From NCBI GenBank assembly GCA_035505995.1, contig DATJQF010000212.1, positions 1 through 5,752 on the forward strand: 5,752 nt of DNA. Direction: 5' to 3'. A program made the position numbers and the translations under genes. Shown piece by piece: positions 1 to 5,238 of this stretch. The notes beneath the pieces are model-generated. The model did no database searches. It was not told where the DNA came from and saw only the letters and a program-made list of their open reading frames with translations. Each line of letters opens with the position of its first letter. The stretch's first letter is position 1. The stretch comes from DATJQF01 sp035505995 (GTDB lineage Bacteria > Bacteroidota > Bacteroidia > Bacteroidales > FEN-979).

Positions 1-54
1 CCGAAAGAGATGTCTGACCAGTTAAGTAGTCTCAATGCCCGTTTGAATGCCTGA
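1..54 (+). CDS. C-terminal tail of an unidentified upstream gene (partial)
   Basis: Reading from base 1, the first frame is open for 17 codons and stops with TGA at 52-54. The visible tail is short and polar, ending SSLNARLNA. The other two forward frames hit stops within the first 24 bases. The next gene starts only 3 nt after this stop, which fits a gene end feeding a co-transcribed neighbour. The tail is too short to assign to any family, and an open stretch of 17 codons could arise by chance, so the support is mainly the spacing. Confidence 0.4.
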   Translation, partial: PKEMSDQLSSLNARLNA

Positions 55-57
55 CGC

Positions 58-618
58 ATGACCGGGAAAAATAAAATCTATACCAAGACCGGCGACAAGG
101 GGGAAACCTCCCTGCTCGGCGGGACCCGCGTGAAAAAGAGCCACGAACGGGTGGAAGCATACGGCACCGTGGATGAGCTGAACTCATTCCTGGGCATGAT
201 CGCGGGGCAGGAGATCGATCCCCGGTACCGGGCGATCCTCCTGAAGATCCAGGAGAACCTTTTCATTGCCGAGGCCTGGATCGCTTCCGATCCGGCGCTG
301 CCGCCGAAGGAACTGCCAAAACTGACGGAAGAGGATGTGCTCCTGCTGGAAAAGGAAATGGATGAGATGAACCTGGCCCTGCCCGAGCTCAGGAATTTCA
401 TCCTTCCCGGGGGGCCTGCGGCCGCGGGGTACTGCCATGTGGCGCGGACGGTCTGCCGCCGGGCCGAGCGGGCGCTCATCCGCCTCTCGCAGCCGGGAAG
501 AGAAGACGGCATTATTATCCGGTACCTGAACCGCCTGTCGGATTACCTGTTCGTCCTTTCCCGCAAGCTCGGGAAAGACCTGGGAGGAGCGGAGATCCCC
601 TGGAAGGGGAAAAGATAA
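58..618 (+). CDS. PduO-type ATP:cob(I)alamin adenosyltransferase (corrinoid adenosyltransferase)
   Basis: This cytosolic enzyme transfers the 5'-deoxyadenosyl group of ATP to cob(I)alamin, making the coenzyme B12 used by enzymes such as methylmalonyl-CoA mutase. The 186 residues match the usual length of the MMAB/PduO family, a trimeric five-helix bundle. The N-terminal ATP-binding signature is plain: TKTGDKGETSLLGGTRV at residues 9-25, then RVEAYGTVDELN at 31-42. The second signature follows, with LPGG at 116-119, HVARTVCRRAER at 127-138, and RYLNRLSDYLFVLSR at 155-169. The Arg and Glu residues of the CRRAER block are those known in the family to contact ATP. The ATG lies 3 nt after an upstream stop and has no Shine-Dalgarno sequence, suggesting coupled translation. 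No cobalamin riboswitch is visible, but almost nothing upstream is in the window. A gene symbol is not given because cobO, pduO and mmaB are used inconsistently for this family. Confidence 0.95.
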   Translation: MTGKNKIYTKTGDKGETSLLGGTRVKKSHERVEAYGTVDELNSFLGMIAGQEIDPRYRAILLKIQENLFIAEAWIASDPALPPKELPKLTEEDVLLLEKEMDEMNLALPELRNFILPGGPAAAGYCHVARTVCRRAERALIRLSQPGREDGIIIRYLNRLSDYLFVLSRKLGKDLGGAEIPWKGKR

Positions 619-624
619 ATTTTA

Positions 625-653
625 TTTGGAAATGATATTTTTTTATACTTTTG
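625..653 (+). promoter_or_regulatory. Bacteroidota-type promoter (TTTG / TAnnTTTG) upstream of the DUF2795 gene
   Basis: TTTG at 625-628 serves as the -33 element and TACTTTTG at 646-653 as the -7 element, a full match to TAnnTTTG. The 17-nt spacing lies within the range described for the Bacteroidota primary sigma factor. The interval is AT-rich, unlike the flanking genes. Transcription would start around 658-661, leaving a leader of about 20 nt before the ATG at 679. The DUF2795 gene can therefore be expressed separately from the adenosyltransferase gene before it. Confidence 0.7.
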
Positions 654-678
654 CGTTCCTTTTCAGAAAACCCGCCAT

Positions 679-900
679 ATGTACTGGACCTTAGAATTGG
701 CATCCAAGCTTGAAGACGCCCCCTGGCCGGCCACCAAGGATGAGCTCATCGATTGGGCGATCCGGTCCGGAGCGCCGCAGGAAGTCATCGAGAACCTGCG
801 GGAGATCGAGGATGAAGGCGATACGTATGAGAGGATCGAGGATATCTGGCCGGATTATCCGACCAAAGACGATTTCTTCTTCCACGAAGACGAATATTAG
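679..900 (+). CDS. DUF2795 domain-containing small protein
   Basis: This is a 73-residue acidic protein of unknown function that I recognise as the Bacteroidota form of DUF2795. Characteristic stretches are MYWTLELASKLEDAPWPATK at residues 1-20, the helical ELIDWAIRSGAP segment at 22-33, and the C-terminal IWPDYPTKDDFFFHEDEY at 56-73. The length equals that of the usual family members in this phylum. There is no signal peptide, transmembrane segment or recognisable catalytic motif, so it is probably cytosolic. It has its own promoter and is closed by an intrinsic terminator just downstream, so it may be a monocistronic unit as well as the last gene after the adenosyltransferase. The acidic tail (DD, HEDE) could suit protein-protein contacts, but that is only inference. 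The start is set by the family N terminus and the promoter position. Confidence 0.92.
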   Translation: MYWTLELASKLEDAPWPATKDELIDWAIRSGAPQEVIENLREIEDEGDTYERIEDIWPDYPTKDDFFFHEDEY

Positions 901-922
901 CTACCCTATAAGGCATTGGAGC

Positions 923-955
923 AGGGTGGGGAATCAATCCTCACCCTCTTTTTTT
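923..955 (+). terminator. Rho-independent terminator after the DUF2795 gene, inside the 3' end of rsmD
   Basis: The left arm 923-932 (AGGGTGGGGA) pairs with the right arm 938-947 (TCCTCACCCT) over 10 bp with a single G-U wobble, closed by a 5-nt loop. One C and then seven T (949-955) follow, making a strong intrinsic terminator for + strand transcription. On the opposite strand the G-U becomes an A-C mismatch and no T-run follows, so it should act in one direction. Most of the hairpin and the whole T-run lie within the rsmD coding sequence, where the T-run encodes lysine codons near the C terminus. Confidence 0.85.
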
Positions 956-1485
956 GCCCGGAAAAAGCTGAAATGCACGTTCCCGTATTTCCGCTCCTGG
1001 TCAAATCCGGGCTCTTTTGTAAAGTCGTAATTACGGGAGTGCTCCAGGATGAACCAGCCCCCGGGCACCAGCAGGCCGGAGTTCAGCACCAGCGATGGCA
1101 GGGTTTCCATCCCGGCCAGGTCGTAGGGAGGATCGGCAAAGATCAGATCAAAGGATTTGCCTGCCAGCCGGATATACCGGAATGCATCGCTCCGGACGGA
1201 TTCCAGGACTCCCGGCCGGATCTGCTGCGCGGTCTTGCCGATATACTCCGCGCAACCGGGATGCTTATCCACGGCAACCACGCTTCCGGCTCCCCGCGAG
1301 AGGAATTCCAGCGAGATGCTCCCGGTCCCCGCGAAAAGGTCCAGCACCCGGAGCTCCTCAAAATCAACCAGGTTATTCAGGATATTGAACAGCCCCACCT
1401 TGGCAAAATCGGTGGTCGGGCGCACCGGCAGCCGGGAAGGCGGGTGCAGCTGCTTCCCCCGGTGGGATCCGCTTATGATCCGCAC
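934..1485 (-). CDS. rsmD: 16S rRNA (guanine(966)-N(2))-methyltransferase RsmD
   Basis: RsmD uses S-adenosylmethionine to make m2G966 (E. coli numbering) in 16S rRNA of the small ribosomal subunit. The 183 residues match the family length. Seen in order are MRIISGSHRGKQL at 1-13, the substrate-side signature RPTTDFAKVGLFNIL at 22-36, SAM-binding motif I DLFAGTGS at 49-56, the acidic end of the second strand VDKH at 72-75, and the catalytic DPPY motif at 118-121. The start codon is GTG at 1483-1485. It lies inside the last codons of the DUF3822 gene (13-bp overlap), which suggests translational coupling. The residue after TDFAK is V, where relatives often have E; this is a minor oddity. The 3' end overlaps the terminator of the convergent DUF2795 gene. 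Confidence 0.95.
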   Translation of the reverse strand: MRIISGSHRGKQLHPPSRLPVRPTTDFAKVGLFNILNNLVDFEELRVLDLFAGTGSISLEFLSRGAGSVVAVDKHPGCAEYIGKTAQQIRPGVLESVRSDAFRYIRLAGKSFDLIFADPPYDLAGMETLPSLVLNSGLLVPGGWFILEHSRNYDFTKEPGFDQERKYGNVHFSFFRAKKEGED

Positions 1486-2312
1486 AGCACCGGGTTTAAC
1501 AGGAGATAGAGAAAATGCTCCGGAACGTCGTGGAAGGCCGGACTGACCCTGACCGACTCGCCGCGGGAGGCAAACTCCAGGTTGCGGATATACCGGAATA
1601 AAAGCTCGAACACCGGCGACTTCCGGTCGATCTGTCCCAGCAGCACCGCCCCGGTCTCCTCGGGGTTCAGCCCGAGCTGTTCCATAACAAAAATGACATA
1701 ATAGGCGACGTCCTCGGGAACCAGGAAGGAAAAAGAGTTGGCATAATAAAGCTGGGCGCCGTCATAAACGACCAGGTCGAAGCTTCCGTCGCGAAGGTGT
1801 ACGAAAAGCTTCCGGGCGCTGAGCCGGTTCTTGAAATTGATCCAGAGGGTTTCGATCAGCGTGCTGGTGACATGGCAGATCTTCCCGGTGGGGAAGGCGG
1901 CCTTTACCCGGTTCAGAAGGTCCTCCGGAACGGCAAAGAGGTTATAGACCTGGGGATGCTGCAGGTGATCGGCCAGGATCTGCTCCCGGATGCCGCGGTC
2001 GACCGTAAAATCCAGCAGGTTCTCCCGGTCCGAATCCTCGTAGAGCATCTCGGGGACCAGGGTGGATTTGTTATTCTCGATCACCAGGTGCACCGACCGG
2101 AAGGGCTGTCCCAGCCAGGGATATGCCTGCAGGACCCTTTCCAGCGGTTCTTTCAGCACTTCCGCCGCGACGAACCGGTCTTTCTCCCGGTCCCGCAGGC
2201 AATATATGAAGGAATGTTCCCCGATAAAAGCGGTCAGGTCATACTCCCCGGAGAGTTCTTCCGGTAAGGATTCGTCTTTTCTGCTGAATGAAACGGCAAG
2301 TTTTTCTTCCAT
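1473..2312 (-). CDS. DUF3822 family protein (probable actin-like fold)
   Basis: This 279-residue soluble protein is recognised as DUF3822, a Bacteroidota family of unknown function usually found next to rsmD, as here. From memory, a Bacteroides structural-genomics structure of this family showed an actin-like ATPase fold. In keeping with that, the sequence suggests two halves with repeated beta hairpins: residues about 25-90 (FIGEHSFIYCLRD, then VHLVIENNKSTLVP) and 168-195 (KLFVHLRDGSFDLVVYDGAQ). A clear glycine-rich phosphate-binding loop of the hexokinase/Hsp70 type is not visible, so ATP binding is uncertain. No signal peptide or membrane segment is seen. The gene starts 9 nt after the MgtC-like gene and its stop overlaps the GTG of rsmD by 13 bp, so it is almost certainly co-expressed with both. 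A role linked to ribosome modification is inferred from context only. Confidence 0.88.
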   Translation of the reverse strand: MEEKLAVSFSRKDESLPEELSGEYDLTAFIGEHSFIYCLRDREKDRFVAAEVLKEPLERVLQAYPWLGQPFRSVHLVIENNKSTLVPEMLYEDSDRENLLDFTVDRGIREQILADHLQHPQVYNLFAVPEDLLNRVKAAFPTGKICHVTSTLIETLWINFKNRLSARKLFVHLRDGSFDLVVYDGAQLYYANSFSFLVPEDVAYYVIFVMEQLGLNPEETGAVLLGQIDRKSPVFELLFRYIRNLEFASRGESVRVSPAFHDVPEHFLYLLLNPVLCGS

Positions 2313-2321
2313 AGTTTCGGG

Positions 2322-3593
2322 TTAGACCATAAATACAAAGACCAGGTTCAGCACGATCACGACCAGGAAGCCTCCTATCAGGAAAGCCCAATTCTTTCGG
2401 TCGGAGAAAAAGCAGGCATAGACCATCTTCAGGATGTTGTTGCTGACGATCGCCTGCAGGGTCGCTGCGGCCACCGCCTCTATGCCAATGCTGTATTTCC
2501 CCTGGAACAGGTTGATCAGGAACGGATCGATATCGGTGAGCCCGACCAGGTACGAGAGGATGTTCAATCCCGTCGTCCCATACCGGTTCACCACAAAGGA
2601 GGTGATGAAGGTGAAGGCCACGAACAGGGCGGTAAAGATCAATGCCACCCTGAACTCCAGCGGGTTCTTTTCATCGGCCAGCCCGGTATCGGTGGCGGCG
2701 ACCTGCTTGTTCCGGTACAACAGGATCAACGTTCCCACCAGGGCGGTGACCACGAAAAGGATGATAAAATAGAGATAGACCGCCCGGAACAGCTCCTGGT
2801 TGAAGATCAGGATCAGCGCCAGGATCCGGAGGTACATGAGCGCCGTGGCATAGATGATGGAGGCGATATACTGGTTCCTCAGGGCAGGCTCGTTCCGGCT
2901 CCTCTTCGCGAGGATGATCGTGGTGGCGGTGCTGCTGTACAGTCCGCCCAGGATCCCCGACAGCAGGATGCTCCCTTTCCTGAACACAAACTTCTTCAGC
3001 AGGTAACTGAAATAAGAGATCGTGGATACGACCACCACCGCCAGCCAGATCTTATAAGGGGTGAGGGCGATCCCTTCCATAAAGGGCTTGTCCGGAACGA
3101 TCGGCAGGATCACCCCGGCTATGATCAGGAATTTGCCGAGGTTCAGGAATTCGTCCTTGTTGAATTTTTCGGAAATATGCAGGAAGGATTCCTTCAGCTC
3201 GGTAAAGATCAGGACAGTGACGATCACCAGGACGACCATCCAGAGCGGCTGGGTCATGGTGAGCGGCCCGATGCAATAGGTGAGCAGGGCGATCAGGATG
3301 GAAGTGATCCCGTGATCATTATGGTCCCGGATATTGAAGAAATAGTTGATCCCCATAAAAACGGATAAGGTCAGTCCGCCGGCCAGGAAAATATACAGGT
3401 TCTGCGGGCTCAGGATATACAGGATGAACCCGAGGATGCCGATGAAGGTGAAGGTGCGGTCGGTGCCGAACGTACGCGGCTGCTGGTCGGTGATCGCGTG
3501 CAACCTTCGCTGGGAAAGCCCGATCAGCAGGGAAAAAACGGTGACCAGGATGAAGTTCACCAGGACCACCGGTATTTGCTTGATCATACCCAT
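2322..3593 (-). CDS. MgtC/SapB family membrane protein with DUF4010 domain
   Basis: This is a 423-residue polytopic inner-membrane protein with about 13-14 hydrophobic segments over the whole length (for example 9-27, 47-61, 66-86, 94-112, 117-132, 182-201, 242-264, 271-293, 316-335, 401-423). The N-terminal third resembles MgtC/SapB, with a first helix ending in LLIGLSQRR at 22-30 and RTFTFIGILGF at 46-56. The C-terminal part matches DUF4010: GGLYSSTATTIILAKRSR at 216-233, GLTDIDPFLINL at 351-362, and LQAIVSNNILKM at 379-390. Family members are proposed transporters or membrane regulators linked to Mg2+ or stress; no substrate can be named. The usual acidic position in the MgtC GLERE-like motif reads S-Q here. 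The ATG at 3591-3593 is used, and the ATG two codons on is an alternative. No convincing promoter lies in the 53-bp gap upstream, so read-through from the preceding gene is likely. Confidence 0.87.
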   Translation of the reverse strand: MGMIKQIPVVLVNFILVTVFSLLIGLSQRRLHAITDQQPRTFGTDRTFTFIGILGFILYILSPQNLYIFLAGGLTLSVFMGINYFFNIRDHNDHGITSILIALLTYCIGPLTMTQPLWMVVLVIVTVLIFTELKESFLHISEKFNKDEFLNLGKFLIIAGVILPIVPDKPFMEGIALTPYKIWLAVVVVSTISYFSYLLKKFVFRKGSILLSGILGGLYSSTATTIILAKRSRNEPALRNQYIASIIYATALMYLRILALILIFNQELFRAVYLYFIILFVVTALVGTLILLYRNKQVAATDTGLADEKNPLEFRVALIFTALFVAFTFITSFVVNRYGTTGLNILSYLVGLTDIDPFLINLFQGKYSIGIEAVAAATLQAIVSNNILKMVYACFFSDRKNWAFLIGGFLVVIVLNLVFVFMV

Positions 3594-3616
3594 ACCCTGT
3601 TTGAATTATGTTATAA

Positions 3617-3638
3617 CCGGATCCCGGATCCCGGATCC
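3617..3638. repeat. Three-copy 7-bp tandem repeat (CCGGATC) in an intergenic gap
   Basis: Three perfect head-to-tail copies of CCGGATC occupy 3617-3637, with one further C. As a result the palindrome GGATCC occurs three times at 7-bp spacing. The array lies between the stop of the HsdR-N-like gene and the start of the MgtC-like gene. Copies one and three could pair in RNA as a 6-bp stem, but no T-run follows on either strand, so it does not look like an intrinsic terminator. Its function is unknown. Confidence 0.7.
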
Positions 3639-3646
3639 TGCATCTT

Positions 3647-4108
3647 TTATCCCCCCGCCTCCATCTCCGGGTATTCCGGAATTTCTTTCAGGAAGCGATA
3701 GCTTCTGCCCTTAATATCGATCCGGCAGGCATAATGCTCCAACCCGTTGGTGACCACCAGATAGGGCACTTTCAGGGTCATGTTGTAAGTCGCCACCTGC
3801 TGGAACACCTCTTCCGTTACCGGCACCTCCGGCGCCTTGCACTCCACCATGAGCAGCGGTTTTCCCTTACGCCCGAACACCACCAGGTCGCTCCGCTTTT
3901 TCAGGCGGTGATAGGTCAGCTGCATCTCCACCGCCAGCAGCGAGGACGGCACCTTCTTCTCCCGGATCAGGTACTGGATAAAATGCTGCCGGACCCACTC
4001 CTCGGGAGTAAGGGAGACAAATTTCTTCCTCACGGGGTCGAAGACCTGGGGCTTGCCGCCGGTCTCGCGAAGCCTCAATTCGGCGGTGGGGAGATTCAGG
4101 GTCTGCAT
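3647..4108 (-). CDS. Small PD-(D/E)XK protein, type I restriction enzyme HsdR N-terminal-like domain
   Basis: This 153-residue protein consists almost entirely of an HsdR N-terminal-type nuclease fold. The core is visible as RSD at residues 72-74 and VECKAP at 88-93, giving D74, E89 and K91 as candidate metal-binding and catalytic residues, with E61 as a possible supporting acid. VFDPVRKKFVSLTPEEWVRQ at 22-41 is the conserved N-terminal block of the Bacteroidota family. No helicase domain, methylase or specificity gene is present, so this is not a restriction system here. The reading frame is open to an ATG at 4147, but the ATG at 4106-4108 is preferred because relatives begin MQxLNLP. It also leaves a 110-bp divergent spacer to holA, next to which this gene is commonly found. 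Its function is unknown; DNA or nucleic-acid cleavage is inferred from the fold. It heads a run of four genes on the - strand. Confidence 0.88.
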   Translation of the reverse strand: MQTLNLPTAELRLRETGGKPQVFDPVRKKFVSLTPEEWVRQHFIQYLIREKKVPSSLLAVEMQLTYHRLKKRSDLVVFGRKGKPLLMVECKAPEVPVTEEVFQQVATYNMTLKVPYLVVTNGLEHYACRIDIKGRSYRFLKEIPEYPEMEAGG

Positions 4109-4153
4109 GATCCGTCCGGGATTCAAACGCAGATAAAAATACGACAAAAACTT

Positions 4154-4161
4154 TAACTTTG
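4154..4161 (+). promoter_or_regulatory. Candidate -7 promoter element (TAnnTTTG) upstream of holA
   Basis: TAACTTTG fully matches the Bacteroidota -7 consensus TAnnTTTG, 57 bases before the holA ATG in the short divergent spacer. No TTTG or TTG occurs on the + strand at the expected 17-23 nt upstream, so the match is only half of a promoter. It is nevertheless the best placed candidate for holA expression. No equally good element was found on the - strand for the divergent gene. Confidence 0.4.
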
Positions 4162-4218
4162 CCCGGTTGCGGACCGGATAAACTGCGTTCCGCCCGAATG
4201 CCGGTAAAACTTGTGTAA

Positions 4219-5238
4219 ATGGCTGCCCGGAAAAACGCTGTCACGTTCGAAGAGATCCTCGACGACCTGGATAAGAAGATCTATTACCCGGTCTATTTCC
4301 TGTTCGGGGAAGAGCCCTATTTCATCGACGAGATCACCGGTTATCTCGAGAACAACATCCTGACCGAAGGGGAAAAGGAATTCAACCTGACCGTTCTTTA
4401 CGGCAAGGATGTCTCGGTCGCCGACATCATCGGCTATGCCCGGCGTTACCCCATGATGTCGAACTACCAGGTGATCATCGTCAAGGAAGCCCAGGAAGTG
4501 AAGAACATCGAGGAGCTGGAGGTATACCTTCAGCACCCCCTCGCCTCCACCCTCCTCGTGATCTGCTACAAATATGAAAAAGCGGATCGCCGGAAATCCT
4601 TCTTCAAGCTGGTGGAGAAGACCGGCGTGCTGTATGAGGCGGCACGGCTCTACGATAACCGGATCCCCGACTGGATCACCGCCTGGCTGGCGAAACGAAA
4701 GTACCCGATCACGGCAAAAGCCAGCTTCCTGCTCACCGAATTCCTGGGCAACGACCTGGCGAAGATCGTGAACGAGCTGGACAAGCTGACGATCAACGTC
4801 CCGGCGGGACAGGAGATCACCGAGGAGCTGGTGGAAAGGAACATCGGGATCAGCAAGGATTTTAACGTGTTCGAGCTGCAGAAGGCGCTGGGCCGGAAGG
4901 ATGTCGTGAAAGCCAACCAGATCATCAGCTACTTCGCGGCCAATCCCCGGGAGAATCCCCTGGTGAAGGTGATCCCCATTTTGTACAGCTTCTTCTCGAA
5001 ACTGCTCCTGTACCATTGCCTCGGGGATAAATCGAAGAACTCGGTCGCCGCCGCCTTATCCATCAACCCGTTCTTTGTCCAGGATTACCAGGCCGCGGCA
5101 AGAAATTATCCCGCGGCACGCCTGATCTCCCTGATCCCGGTCCTCCGGGAATACGACCTGAAGGCAAAGGGGGTCGACAACCAGCTTGCTTCCGACGGCG
5201 AGCTGATGAAAGAGATGATCTTCCGGATCCTTCACTGA
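4219..5238 (+). CDS. holA: DNA polymerase III subunit delta (clamp loader)
   Basis: HolA is the delta subunit of the clamp-loader complex. It binds and opens the DnaN sliding clamp ring so that it can be loaded on primed DNA in the replisome. The 339 residues are the normal length. The N-terminal AAA+-like domain, which lacks a functional Walker A motif in this subunit, starts with YFLFGEEPYFIDEI at 26-39, the family signature. QVIIVKEAQEVKN at 84-96 follows. The middle domain shows FLGNDLAKIVNELDKL at 175-190 and NIGISKDFNVFELQKAL at 208-224, and the C-terminal collar helices include YDLKAKGV at 312-319. The start at 4219 fits the family N terminus. No Shine-Dalgarno sequence is seen. The gene is divergent from the HsdR-N-like gene, a recurrent Bacteroidota arrangement, and its stop overlaps the convergent acyl-CoA synthetase gene by 7 bp. 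Confidence 0.95.
   Translation: MAARKNAVTFEEILDDLDKKIYYPVYFLFGEEPYFIDEITGYLENNILTEGEKEFNLTVLYGKDVSVADIIGYARRYPMMSNYQVIIVKEAQEVKNIEELEVYLQHPLASTLLVICYKYEKADRRKSFFKLVEKTGVLYEAARLYDNRIPDWITAWLAKRKYPITAKASFLLTEFLGNDLAKIVNELDKLTINVPAGQEITEELVERNIGISKDFNVFELQKALGRKDVVKANQIISYFAANPRENPLVKVIPILYSFFSKLLLYHCLGDKSKNSVAAALSINPFFVQDYQAAARNYPAARLISLIPVLREYDLKAKGVDNQLASDGELMKEMIFRILH

Noticed and set aside
1..57. Cobalamin riboswitch before the adenosyltransferase gene
   Set aside because: The visible upstream bases read as the end of another gene, and the sequence is far too short to show a B12 box or riboswitch fold.
916..1509. + strand reading frame (197 codons) opposite rsmD
   Set aside because: It lies fully antisense to rsmD, which carries all RsmD motifs. 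The product has a shadow-like composition, and its start lies in the DUF2795 terminator region.
1797..2267. + strand reading frame (156 codons) opposite the DUF3822 gene
   Set aside because: It has no recognisable domain and an antisense-type composition, and it is contained within a well-supported gene on the other strand.
3617..3638. Intrinsic terminator for the HsdR-N-like gene
   Set aside because: The repeat can form only a short 6-bp stem, and no T-run follows on either strand.
3647..4108. Type I restriction-modification system
   Set aside because: Only the N-terminal nuclease-type domain is present. There is no helicase part and no HsdM or HsdS gene in the window.
4134..4141. Possible - strand -7 element (TATTTTTA) for the HsdR-N-like gene
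   Set aside because: It lacks the final G of TAnnTTTG, and no TTG lies at the expected distance upstream, so it could be chance in an AT-rich spot.
4153..5016. Long - strand reading frame (287 codons) opposite holA
   Set aside because: It is antisense to a certain holA gene. Its H/Q/D/L-rich composition is typical of a mirror frame of a GC-rich gene, and no family motif is visible.
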